Part shown: piece by piece, positions 45,903 through 57,300 of the stretch
Numbering within the stretch: the stretch's first letter is position 1
How the letters are laid out: the number at the start of each line of letters is the position of its first letter
Source of the DNA: Ectocarpus siliculosus
Taxonomy: Eukaryota; Sar; Phaeophyceae; Ectocarpales; Ectocarpaceae
Assembly (NCBI GenBank): GCA_000310025.1
Contig: FN649727.1
Coordinates: forward strand, 680,821-744,820
DNA: 64,000 nucleotides
Direction of reading: 5' to 3'
Notes under the pieces: model-generated
Databases searched by the model: none
What the model saw: only the letters and a program-made list of their open reading frames with translations
What the model was told of the DNA's origin: nothing
Made by a program: the position numbers and the translations under genes

Positions 45903-46303
45903 TTCACCTCTGTTTTTTTTTTTGCGGTAACCATAATAATGGTGGTCGAGTAGATCATGTTGTGCGGGGTTGAGAAGCCTCACTCCGCGCAAGGGGGATG
46001 ATCGCACCACGTTGTGTTAAAAAGGTAACGCATCCTCGAGGCAGTTACACAGCAGTGCTTATAACTGTCTCTGGAAGTGAAAGCACCAGAAAATAAATTA
46101 AGTCATACGCAGCTGTCATCCGTACGCAAGGAAGTAAGCACAACAAGATGCCGAACATCCTTAGCAGGATGCAGCTCACCCTTCATGCGACTCGCCGAAT
46201 ACCTCACGACACTTCGCGCTTGGATGTGAGAGCCTGGCCCGGTGAAAACCCGGCGTGCTCCGTCCCGGCTTACCGACTACGGCATGCACGACTATGAGTA
46301 CAC
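45903..46303 (-). repeat. SINE-like dispersed repeat, copy 2
   Basis: Partner of 36690-37118. Shared landmarks include GCGGTAACCATAATGGTGG (one copy with an extra AAT), GATGATCGCACCACGTTGTG and CGGCATGCACGACTATGAGT. A poly-T lies at its left end, consistent with an A-tailed element on the minus strand. Confidence 0.7.
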
Positions 46304-46679
46304 CCCACACACACCCCCCACAGCAGTAGATAGATAGTTCTTCCGCTCTGCAATTATCCTCCGGTCCGTTGCGTTCCTCATCATGTCACTACCACCAGCA
46401 TGCCCCTTGTCCTTCTTCGGGACACGAGTGGCAACCACAGATATTTGCAACACCTTTTTGCCAGAGAGGCGGCGTCGGGAATATTCCTGGTTTCAGGTTT
46501 CACACATACATACATACATGGTGTGGTTGCAGGTATAAAACCAGGTAGCACACAGACGGGAAGGGGGGCAAGGGGGCACCGGCGCACCGGTTAGGTGCTG
46601 GACAATGCAGAGCAGCCAGCAGCAGATGAAAACACCAGTTCTGATGTGCAAGTGACTTGAAGCACGACGCGACTCACAC

Positions 46680-47255
46680 ATCAAGGTTTGCTTTCACCAG
46701 AGGGTGATTTGCGTTCTGCTTCTTCCCCTAGCTTCTCTTCAAGGTGAGTGAGAGCCTACGTATGCATATGTATCACTATCTGTTCTGGCTTCATGCTCTG
46801 TCTACTACGCTGTAAAATCGAAATAAGAAATGCGGACCAATAGAAAATACTCAATCAAGTTCTTGCCTGTGCAACGCGATGCCACAGTAAGTTATGTGTT
46901 GTTGTGCATTCCTTGATTTGGTGCGACGCGAGTGGAAGAGCTGGCAGGGTATTGTGCTAGAGGGGGAGAGCTGGGCCTTCTTTGCTTGCCTGACAAAAGG
47001 AGATCGGGAAACTCGGGTTCATGTGTTCTTGTGTTCATGTGTTCACACGGGCATTATTGCGGAGGAACCCCCGCTGCTCCCGCCTCGCACCTTGTCCTGC
47101 TGTCATCATTTTGCATCGGATGCTGGTGAGAGTATTTCGTGGTTGTTGTTCGCCGAATTGCTGACATTATCTGATGATATGCACACATGGGCCTCTATTT
47201 ATTGTTTGTTAATGAAAGGGCCGTTGTTATCGATCCAAGAAACAAGGGAGGGAGC
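46680..47255. repeat. Segmental duplication block A, copy 2
   Basis: Partner of 98-1105 without its 450-bp inserted segment. A (+) open frame at 46894-47262 gives an unrecognised peptide. Confidence 0.75.
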
Positions 47256-47466
47256 AAAATAACCCGATCCGTTTAGAGGGTGAGGTGGAAAAGCTTTTTG
47301 CGGAAAAAAGTACCTGCTACCACACAGCTGCAGCTCAGTGTTGAGTTGGTGGGCACCAGTGTGATTTGCAGAGAGGGGGGGCGGGTGGTGCTCATCATCA
47401 TCAGCCAGAGAGGGGGGGGGTGGTGTTCATCATCAGCTAGAGAGAGGGCGGGGTGTTATTGTTGGC

Positions 47467-47640
47467 TGCTGACTAGTGGTGTAGTGGTCATCGTGCTTCT
47501 CAATAAAAGTTAATGCCCATGTCCGGTCTGGCTTTGCAGCCACGAACACGTCCCCCCAGGGATACCATCCCTGTGATCAGCGCTGTCTTGCCGCCCTCAA
47601 GTGATGCCCGTGGCACGATAGTCTGCTCGTCGCAGCGCCC
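47467..47640 (+). repeat. tRNA-headed repeat, copy 1
   Basis: Starts CTAGTGGTGTAGTGGTCATC and GTGCTTCTCAATAAAAG, and continues GTCCGGTCTGGCTTTGCAGC and CACGAACACGTCCCC. The body recurs, inverted, at about 49395-49530. The head resembles a tRNA D-arm region. Confidence 0.6.
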
Positions 47641-49195
47641 GGGCTCCCATCGCCAGTACGCCTCCTCCCTCATGTTATTCGAGGCTGACGCTGAACCGAA
47701 CACTGTTTCCGCTTCCGTGAAAGCTTTGGTCCCAGTCTCTGCTTCTTCCTTTTCTTCACGGATGCCTGGCGACTGCTTGCTGCCAGTGGCAACGAACCCA
47801 CTGTTGTGAATCGTTAGTTTAGGTGTATCCTGCACCTGTTTGTGATCGGCACCGAGCTCATCTAACATCGCTACTGCAGGCGCAATCGGCACCTGCTTGG
47901 TGATAGCAGCGATATCCTCGTTACTCTCTGCTGCAGGCGCCATCAGCACCACCTGCTCATCACCGGCGACGCGCTCCGCTGGCTGCGACGTAACAGGCAT
48001 CTCCGGCACCTGTATTTCTTCAGCAGCGCGCTCCTCTGGCAGCGCTGCAGCAGGTTTCTTTTGCGCGGCGTGGTCGTTTCCTGCGTGGAATGTGCCTGTT
48101 CCTTGGCATCTTCCTTGGCATCCTCTGCATCATGCGAACTGTGGAGCGGGCAATCGTACCACCCGTGCTCGGTGGAGTTGCGGCTGTACCTGCATCTGCC
48201 ACGGTGGTTTCGGCCGGTATCCGGACCTATTCCTCGACCTCCGGAGGCTTGTCTTCCGCGATATGTCCGGCATGCACCATGCGCATTTCCCGCGCTGCCC
48301 CCTCCGTTCGAAATTCCACCGATGTTGGTGTTGTGCCCGCTCGACGCGCCACCATCGTTGTTCGAACCGTTCCCGGTTCTGCCGCCATTTCCTCGACGAC
48401 CTCGTCCTCCACGACCGCCTTGCTTGCGGAATCCACGCACTCCTCCGTGCATGACTGTGTTCAGCGCACGGCCGCCGTTGCCAGAATCACCATCATATGG
48501 GGTTACTTTCCCCCGGATTGACCAGCATGGTAGTTCTTCGCCATTCTGCGAGATCTTCGACTTTCGGGTCGCTGCGAGCTCGTTGCGAATCAATCACAAG
48601 AGCAGCCTTGAAGGCGCCGCATATAGTTCGTCTGGGAGTGCATTGATGAACGCATGAGTCTTCCTCGCCTCGACTACTTTGTCGCCGAGAGCGTCTAACT
48701 CAATGCATATGCGGCGCAATTCCTGAATAGCCCGAGCTGGATCATAGGCATCGCCTTCGGTCACGGCTAGTTCTGCACATTGCGCGTGCAGCTCTTGCGT
48801 ACGAACTGTCCCCCTCGACCGAAACTTTGGTTGGAGTGCTACGATAGCGCTGCGTCCGTCCCCAAACCCGTCCAACCCTATCGGTCCATAGGTTTGGACT
48901 GAATGCTGCAGGACTGTCATATCCTTCCGAGTCCGTCGTCGCTCAGGCGGGTATGAAGTTTGCCATTCTTGTCTTTGAACGCTTTTACGAGAACCTGATC
49001 AGCCGATCTCTCGGCCGGGGATGGTATTCCAGTCAGTGCCGCAGGCTCTTGTCTCCGCCCCAGTCATGATCTCTCCCAGGCCTGCTTCGAACATGAGGGC
49101 TCGCTGGAGAGGCATCCAGCTATTGTAGTGCGCCGACTTTCCGCTGAACGGCGCGTATCCCTTCAGGATAGATAGGGTTGACAGACGACATTATG
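47520..49195 (-). mobile_element. Copia-type LTR retrotransposon gag fossil
   Basis: The minus strand shows gag-like segments in order: an N-terminal PFSGKSAHYNSWMPLQRALM segment near 49.15 kb, a UBN2-like capsid segment containing RAIQELRRICIELDALGDK and AFINALPDELYA (about 48.85-48.63 kb), a Gly/Arg/Asn-rich region, a zinc-knuckle-like stretch near 48.15 kb and an acidic tail. No pol region follows and no LTRs were identified. It is broken, with at least several interruptions, so it is an old partial copy. It is bordered on both sides by tRNA-headed repeats. Confidence 0.65.
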
Positions 49196-49230
49196 ACTTG
49201 ATGTGGTTAACCTACCTAACTAAACCTCGC

Positions 49231-49310
49231 TGACTTGACTAGCGGTCTAGTTGTCATCGTGCTTCTCAACAAAAACTAATGTCCGGGGTTCGAATCTCCC
49301 CTTGAGCAAA
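49231..49310 (+). repeat. tRNA-headed repeat, copy with B box
   Basis: GCGGTCTAGTTGTCATCGTG is followed after about 25 bases by GGGGTTCGAATCTCCCC (49276-49292), an A-box and B-box arrangement with a paired T-stem. This is the copy that shows the tRNA ancestry of the family. Confidence 0.6.
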
Positions 49311-49490
49311 ATTTCTTTGAGCCCGATGTATGGGAAGGAAAAGTCTGGGGAAATAGGCTTCGCAATAAAAGACGATGAACCTCTTGTACCGATAGCAATT
49401 TACGGGCAAGACAGCGCTGATAACAGGGATGGCATCCCTGTGGGGACGTGTTCGTGGCTGCAAAGCCAGACCGGACACGGGCATAAACTT

Positions 49491-49568
49491 TTGTTGAGAA
49501 GCACGATGACCACTAGACCACTAGTCAGCGCTGACTAGTGGTCTAGCGGTCATCGTGCTTCTCAACAA
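49491..49568. repeat. 78-bp palindrome of two tRNA-like heads
   Basis: TTGTTGAGAAGCACGATGAC to the centre at 49529/49530 and back, with one mismatch. It arises where two copies of the tRNA-headed repeat meet head to head. Confidence 0.85.
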
Positions 49569-49569
49569 T

Positions 49570-50569
49570 TGTCATGAACTCGGGTCAGGTGGGGTGCTAT
49601 CATCAGCTAGCTACAATATGCACCGAAATAAACAACTTTCTGTTCGTTGTCATTGATTTGATCCGTGTGATTCGATCGAAGAACAATCGGTCTGGTTCGA
49701 GCTTTGATCCGGGGCAAAACTCAAGAGCGTGTGATTTGTTACCAGGCTAGGACACGAAAGGCACAGGTGGCACCCTAGGCCCTCGCACACAAGTATAGAG
49801 ATGTTTTCGGCAGTACATGCATCGTCAATGGTAGTGTCTAGCAGCGTGTTGATGTGCCTCTTGTCCTCTCTCTCGCTGATGGCAATAATCGCTGCCGCTC
49901 GCAAAACGCACAACAACGCAACCAACGCTTCTTCTCTCCTCTCGCTTCCTCCACCGATAGCTAACAGCGGTATAGTATAGGGCACACCCTCCCGCCTCGC
50001 TCTCCCGGTGGTGTGTGTGTGTGTCCCGCCCCCCTTGTCCATGTTCCCTGTCTCTGTGTTGCCTTTGTCTTACCACAGCAGCAGCAGAGATGGTGCTGCT
50101 GAGCACACCGCCGGTGGAACAACAAAAATCACGCCTGCCTGGGTTTTTGGGCGGGGACGCGTGAATCCTACATAAATATCAGCACAGATGCTGTGCGATC
50201 TCGACGCACCGACCACGGATTGAAAAGTTAGCAGTTGGGACAGCTCGGGCAAAAGCAACTTGTTGTGCACAAGTTATAGATTGCAATTTGGCGCCTAGGC
50301 GGTGAAATGGGCTCCAATCTCCCGTGTATTTTTCGCCGCACAGACAGACAGACGCCGGACACTATCAGTGCAAAAGTGCCTCACCCGTGCGGCTTTTGTT
50401 GAATTTTCACGTACGTAGATGTACATCACGATCCCTCTAAACAGGGATTTTCTTGCTAAAGCAACAAAGCACCCCTATGGGCCGCTCTTCATCAAAAAAG
50501 CTATTAAAACACAGCAGACGGGAAGTTTTTTTCTTTTTCTTTGTCTTCATTTCAAATCTTGTTTTTGAT
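49570..50569. other. No gene recognised
   Basis: Short frames only; a GT microsatellite lies at about 50012-50024. Nothing else supported. Confidence 0.45.
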
Positions 50570-52140
50570 GCAGAGTAGTCCAGCTTTGAAAATCGATCTT
50601 GGAGGTGTCGTATCCTATGCGACCTGGAACGGAATATTAAGACTCCCGACTTAAACCGCGGCGTTCTCTAGGTGCAGGGCGGGCTACCTTGGAATTTATG
50701 GAGCGTCGGGGAACAATGTGTATGTGCGGCAGCAGTATTGCCGGCATCGTGTTGACGTGCAATACGTTAGTCCGGCTAGCGGTCCGCGATTTGTCAAACG
50801 ATCCTTCTATCACTGAAATTGGTGAGCTACAAGCAGGATTGTTTAAGCTGCTGTGCGGTTCGATTTTGAAACGCTTCAAGCACACCGTGGACGCGATTCA
50901 ACTTTACGGAATGTCAGCGCAGCTTTTCTCATACATCCTACTCGTGGCCATAGTCGATTTGAATGCCTGAGGTCATGTATATGTACGTAGGTCCAGCCAC
51001 AAGCAAAGGTACTTGAAGCGTTTCAGAATCGGAGCGCACAGCATCTTCAAAAGTCCTGCTTGTAGCTCACCGATCTCAATGATAGAAGGATCGTTTGGCA
51101 AATCGGGCACCGTTAATCTGTGGTGTATCGCAAGGGCTAAAATCTCAGACACTAACATTGCATAGGAGGGGAGGTCAGCGGACGGTGAATTTGCGGTTGC
51201 TATTTTGTACTGGAGGTAGATTTTGGAAAACTCAGACGTGCAGGTGTTTCCTAGAAGTACTGCGTACCCAGTGCCCCCTAAATGACAGGGGGGTCTGTAA
51301 CGGTTTCACGCTCGACGGAAGCTACCAGAATGGCTCGCTGCTTTTTTGTAAAGCGTGGTCCTGATCGGCACATGCAGTAGACTCCAGGCGATCCTCTCGT
51401 GTGAGCAACACTTTCCTTTCTCACCAAAAACTGTCCTGGTCATCGACACGCAATACCTGGCCCTTGCATACCGATCGAACTCGTGATAGATAGTGGCGGC
51501 TTTCGTTGAATGAGCACGATACAATTACGGTCTGACAGAGAGTGATTACGGTATTCAAAAATAGCTGTTTCGCTCTGACGTTTGAAGAGGATCAAGTTTC
51601 CCCAACGTCCGTCGAGGGTGATTCCCTCACATTGGCGTCGCGGTGACATGTCTGATTTGATGACACAACACAACAAATCTTGGCGCTGTGCACGGGCAGA
51701 CCTGGAATGCCGGGGAAGGTGTGATACACGAACGTACCCGCAATCCGTCGAGGTCTTGAGGTCTTAACTGAAGAGCTAGTGGGAGAAGATTGGACGCGCG
51801 GACGTTAACACCTCGGAGAACACGCGTGAACACCCGTGCGCTCGAAACGACCAGCGAGGTGGTCAAAACGCGTTCCACATCCCATCAATTACAGCAACAT
51901 CAAGAAAGAGAGTGCCCGCTGCAGCGCCACGCTAGCAGTTGCTCTTCTCCCTACACCGTTTGTGACGTGGCTATGGGCGGCATATGGCCCTCCTCCGTGC
52001 CCCTTCCGACGAGCTAGGGTTCGCATATTGCCGTCCCCCACGCTCCTTCTTGCGTGGCTAGGGGTACACGACCATTCGGGTGTGTTCTTTGACTCCGTCA
52101 TTTCCCGCTGTTGCAATGGTGGCCGTCTGCTATGGTGGCC
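50570..52140. repeat. Segmental duplication block B, copy 2
   Basis: Partner of 2890-4400. It contains the better-preserved inverted pair. The + frame at 50689-50970 reads DPSITEIGELQAGLFKLLCG and ILKRFKHTV. The minus frame at 51158-50973 reads DPSIIEIGELQAGLLKMLCA and PILKRFKYL. The shared peptide in opposite orientations shows a duplicated exon-like unit. Confidence 0.75.
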
Positions 52141-52517
52141 GTCTCCACCATTTCCTGCGACTGGTGTATTGGACGGAGTGCGCCCGGTATTTCCCGCGAC
52201 CCTCTTTTTCCTTCCCCTCCCCACATCATGGCGAGGCTGGTGTACCACGACCCTTTTTCCATGCCGCAATCTTTAACCCCCCCTGTGGTGGAATGCGCAC
52301 CGTGACCCGCGCGTCTTGGCCTTCCCCCGCCCTCCGCTGTACAGCAGGGCTGAGTGCCCTGCCTCGCTGCCATGCCGTACCTTGTCGCATCGTACGCACG
52401 TACCCGCGGCTACCACCAGATGGCCTCTACCTCCACGCCCAGTTCCTGGTCGCTGTGCGACATCTCGATTGCTAGCGTGCCTGCTCCGATCCCTCAAGAG
52501 TTATCGCAATAGGATAT

Positions 52518-53045
52518 GAAGTCGCTTTCGGGAGGTTAGCCCTAGGCCGACCGGTTTCCCCGTATGTTGCACCGGCAACACCGGTTGCCTCCCCCGTCGC
52601 GTCGACCGCCACTTCCGCGACCTTCCCCGACGATATCGCCGTTGCTGCCGTCATTGCCGCCTTCGCCATCGGCGTTGAAATGGCCGGTTGCCGCCGTGGT
52701 GTCCGTGTCCATGGCCACGGCAGTTGCGACCAGGTTGTCGCTTGCCACCTTTGTCCTTTTCGTCACGTGTGAGGAAGGCCTGTTCGGCCTTTCGGTGATT
52801 GTGGTGGCCATCCCGCTGATCCTTAACCTATTTCTAGGCTAGCGTGCTGCCATTCCTTAGCGCAAGTGATTCCCCCTCCTGATCCAGGGTCCGCGCGGAC
52901 TGCAACATCATTTTGTTATGGTTGTACTCGGGGCCGCGGGGCGGAGAGGAAGAGTGAGGGACAAAAGGACATCGATGTTGATATTTACCTTCTCATTGTA
53001 GCGGTCTGCAAGTTGCTCCAACACGATCAGCGACTCGGTCGATGT
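52518..53045. repeat. Segmental duplication block C, copy 2
   Basis: Partner of 5735-6240. Its left boundary preserves what looks like the target site of the 4639-5721 transposon without the insertion. Confidence 0.7.
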
Positions 53046-54185
53046 CGACAAAGTGGTGCAGTTTGTTGAACAAACCGTCTGGGCTGCCTGTGATGTTGTG
53101 TCATATCCCCCGTCCACTTACTTTAGAGCCTTTTTTGCCATCAGGCATCCGGCGAAGACATATTTCTCGGGGTCTTTTACTAGGGCCAAAGACGGAAGGT
53201 CTGAGGTGGATTTGTCCTATTGGGTGTAGCCGTCAAGATGCTTTCGGTGTTCCAGCGTCTCCGACAGCACACGGCTCTCTGTGTGACCGTCTAGATCAAG
53301 TGTTTTGCAGCTTGAAGAATTGCTCCTCCGTGTGTATTTCCCGTGGTCACGTTGTTCTCCGTCAAGAGGCGGCGCGTTTACTGATGCATGCATTGTTGTT
53401 GAAAGGGGTTCTCGAAAACCCGCCTGCTCCTCAGCTGCACCCACCAAGACCACCACCACCTGTTGACTCCAGGAATCTCACGTTGGAGGGATGAGCCCCT
53501 GACGTCTCCGCTGGCCGACCCCGTCTCCGGGCCTCTTCCAGGAGGGATCCTTGGTACAAATTGGCTGGCCCCCGGTCTGTTGTTGCCTCCCTCTTGGCTT
53601 CGTGTTATGGGCGGCGTGACACTCTCGTCCGGATGCGGCTCCTCCGCCCGTGACGATAGCGCCCACCTTTGTGCTGCCGGACTCCCCGTCCTTTTCTCTC
53701 TTTACCAGGACGGCTCGCTGCAGGTTCTACAGCTCATGCACCTTGCCCGAAAGTCTCTTCTATAAGTAGATCGTTGCCCTTCTCTTTCTCACGAGTAGCG
53801 TCGGTGGAATCACCGCCAGCGTCATGCCACTCACATTTAACGGGTTTCCTCGAGGAATAAACTCGTTAGTGTACCCTTGTGTGCGTGGACGATTGGAGAT
53901 TCCGCTTTCCCCGTATACCTCATTTGGTTTGAGTGCCTACTGGCGCTCCACTCTCGTTGTGAAGAAGACCTACTCATTCGTACTACGACGGGGCGGTTTG
54001 GGGGTTTGCCCTTTTTCGGTCAACTACCCACCACCACACGCACCGCCATCGTTTCTGCCTTCGTTGGGCTTTCCTTCGTGAACCTTCGCTTATCGCGCAC
54101 ATGTGTGGTTTTTCGCCAACCGGTCTCAGATCGCAACCAGCAAAATGAATGATTTTCCACAACACTCCAGTTACCCCCTTTGAAA
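53046..54185. other. Upstream region of the LRR gene
   Basis: No recognised exon. Open frames are short and overlap on both strands. Promoter elements could lie here, but I can point to none. Confidence 0.4.
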
Positions 54186-54396
54186 ATGTCAACGGCCGTT
54201 TTCCCTCGATGCAACAAACACTGCTGCTTCCGGCTCATTGTTGGGGGACAGCGTATGGCATGGACAAGAACCCTAATTGTGTATGTATTGTCCTTCTCGT
54301 TGACAATTGCCTCCGTGTCGAACTTCCTCAACAGAGTCATGACAAGCACGAGTCAGACACCGATGGCGTCATCAGCAGCTCCGCTGAATGCACCAG
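54186..54396 (+). CDS. LRR gene exon 1: hydrophobic leader
   Basis: ATG at 54186, alternative ATG at 54255. The stretch RTLIVYVLSFSLTIASV (residues 28-44) follows basic residues. From Met24 this would be a classic signal peptide; from Met1, a signal anchor. It is followed by a Ser/Thr/Ala-rich linker ending LNAPG. The donor GTAAAC in phase 1 exactly fits the acceptor of exon 2. Confidence 0.6.
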
Positions 54397-57300
54397 GTAA
54401 ACCTTTTAGAACTGGAAACACCTCCATGCTCTGGTAAAAGCCGTGTTGGGTATTTATGTATTCCCCCAGACGCCCGAAGAGGACCTTGAAAGCGATTGTG
54501 ACCTTCTTGAGGTCGTCCCGTGGTTGAACTCTTTTGTTTCACTCTCTGTTTCACTCAATGGTTATGTCACCTGCCCGTGCAGAAGCACCGTGCGATTTAC
54601 GTTGTCAAAAACTTTGACATACATGCCGATGTGCTCTGATCGCCTTGAACAGGCTCGGCGGAGACAGATCTCGAAGTTCTCCGTCACTTTTTTGGAACGA
54701 CGGGCGGGGAGTCGTGGACACGTCAAGAGGGCTGGGCGGAGAATGCAGACGACCTCGGCAGCTGGTACGGAGTCACGTCGAACGCAGAGGGTCGAGTGGT
54801 GAAGTTGGAGCTGCATGGAGAAAGAGATGAGTTTGACATTCCCACCGGCAACAATCTCACCGGTGAGACCAGGGAGAACGTAAGCGAGATAAGTTTCTAT
54901 CGACCATCTCATGGGCTTCAGCACATCTGTTTATCTCTCCATGTTCCATGGGCAGTCAATAAAAGTGTACTGGGGCCTGTTCATGGTCTATGTCTACAGC
55001 GTTACAGAAATTGCAAATGTGGCGTTTAGCTGTTGGTGTGGATTCCACAAATGATGCACCGTTCGTTCACTAGAACCGCGGTTGGCGAAACCGGTTCTTG
55101 CGTTCGTCTCCCAGGCGTACCTCCCGTCGATGACCACGTATGTCTTGCCCAACCGTGGTCCTCGTGGATTTATACACTTGCTTTATTCGGGTAAGGTGGT
55201 TGGGTTGCTACGAGTGTGCACATCGTTCGTTGCTTTATTGTTCTGGACGTTGTGCGATCTTTTTGGAGTATCACGAGTCGTCGTCTTGTGATCCTGCCGT
55301 GTGGAGGTGTCACGATGCCTAGACGCCTGTAAACGGATGATGGGCCATTGTTCCACCGTTCATGTTCTTTCTTCTGCTTCAGAGGAGTTGTGTGTAATCG
55401 GTTGCCATCTCGTTCTTGTGTCGTCTACCGCACCATTCGCGTACAACACTAGCGTTGCAGCCGGGTCAATTGTTGCTGAGGATCTGGGCCGGATATGTTG
55501 GTATGTGTTCTTGCTGGTGCTGTTTTCAGGTTCCATACCGCCGGAGCTTGGTGAACTCGGTGCTCTTGAGGTACTGGATCTTTGCTGGAACAATCTCTCC
55601 GGTAAGCAAGGCCAGTGCACGCATGGGTCACAGGTTGGGCCACAGGTTGGCACGCATCCTTGGCGATTGTAAACCTCGTGTTTTGCAAACGACAAAGATC
55701 ATGCGGACATTGTCTTGAGGCGTTGTCGTTGGGTGTGGTGAGCCATCTGGTGGTGTATAACAGAGGCGTGGCGAGGTATATGGGCGTGGTGCTCTGGAGG
55801 CGCTTGGACAAGCAAGATATTTCTTCGCCTCGAGTGCATGAGACTGTGTAGGTTATGTGTGATGACTACGATACTTGTCTAGACTGACGAGTTGTTGCCA
55901 ACCTTCCGACCTCAAGATGCATTATGGAAAGAAGGAGGGTGTCACGGTGTGAATGTGAGGTGCGATTGACGAACATTGGACAGATGCATGCCGTTGAATA
56001 TGTTATCCTTCGGCACTCATGTTTTTTTGTCGTGCTTGCCAATTCGATGAGTCCGAGTTCGCGTTTGGACCGTTGTCGGTGAACCTCAAACCTTCAACTG
56101 TGTGACGGCCCTCGAGTCGAACGCCAGTTTCGGCAACTGATGCTGCTCGCCATGATCCCGCAAGACCGTGCTCCGGGTGGATTTCTCTGAAGTTGGAGCC
56201 CATGGTTGTGGTCTAGTCGTTGGACGACTTGCGATGTTGTCGGAGTATTGAGTATAGTCGTGCTGGGGGCGCTCCTTGTGGAGTTGTCACGAATCCTAGC
56301 CTCCTGCAATCGGGTAATGGGCGATTGTTGCTCTCTACCCTTCGTGTTCTCTCTACTGCTTCAGAGGAGTCGGGGCATTTTCGGTCGCCACTGTCGTTGT
56401 TATGGCTTCTACCGCACCATTCACTCACAACACTAGCGTTACAGCGGGGTTAATTGTTCCTGGGGATCTGGTCCGGATATGTTTGTGTGTGTTGTTCTTG
56501 CTGGCGCTGTTTGTAGGTGCCATACCGCCGGAGCTTGGTGGACTCGGTGCTCTCAAGGTGCTGAATCTTCGCAGTAGCAGGCTGTCCGGTAAGCAAGAGT
56601 AGTGTTTTCATGGGTGACAGGTTGGGGTCACAGGTTGGCTCGTGTCTTTGGCGGTTGTAAACCTCGTGTTTGGCCAACGCCGAAGCGCGTTCGGACATCG
56701 TCTAAGGCGTTGTCGTTGGTTATGGTGAGTCATCGGGGTGTGTGTGACAAAAGGCGCACCGAGATGGATGGTGTGTGTGTGCGTGGTGTTCCCCAGGCGC
56801 TTGGTCAAGCAACCTAATTCGTGGCTCGAGTGGATGAGACTGTGCAGGATATGCTTGGTGACTACGATACTTGTCTAGGCTGACGAGTTGTCGCCAACCT
56901 TTCGACCTCAAGGTGCACTATGGAAAGAAGGAGGGTGTCACGGCGTGAGTGAGAGGTGCGATTGACGAACGGTGGGCAGATGCATGCGGTTGAATATTGT
57001 TCTTATGGGTCCCATGTTTTTTTGTGTCGTTGCTCGCCGCTTGGATGAGTCCGAGTTCGCGTTTGGACCGTTGTCGGTGAAACTCAAAACTTCAACTGTG
57101 TGACGGCCCTCGAGTCGAACGCCCATTTCGGCAACTGATGCTGCTCGCCATGATCCCGCAAGACCGTGCCCCGGGTGGTTTTCTCTGTTGGAGTCCACGG
57201 TCGTGGTCTAGTCGTTGGACGACTTGCGATGTCGTTGGAGTGTTGGGTGTGGTGGCGTTGTGGGCGTTCCTTGTGGAGCTGTCACGAAGCCTAGCCTCGT

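Noticed and set aside
47280-47500. GGGGGG-rich repeats as G-quadruplex regulatory sites
   Set aside because: G runs are present near 47377-47420, but nothing links them to a gene or promoter.
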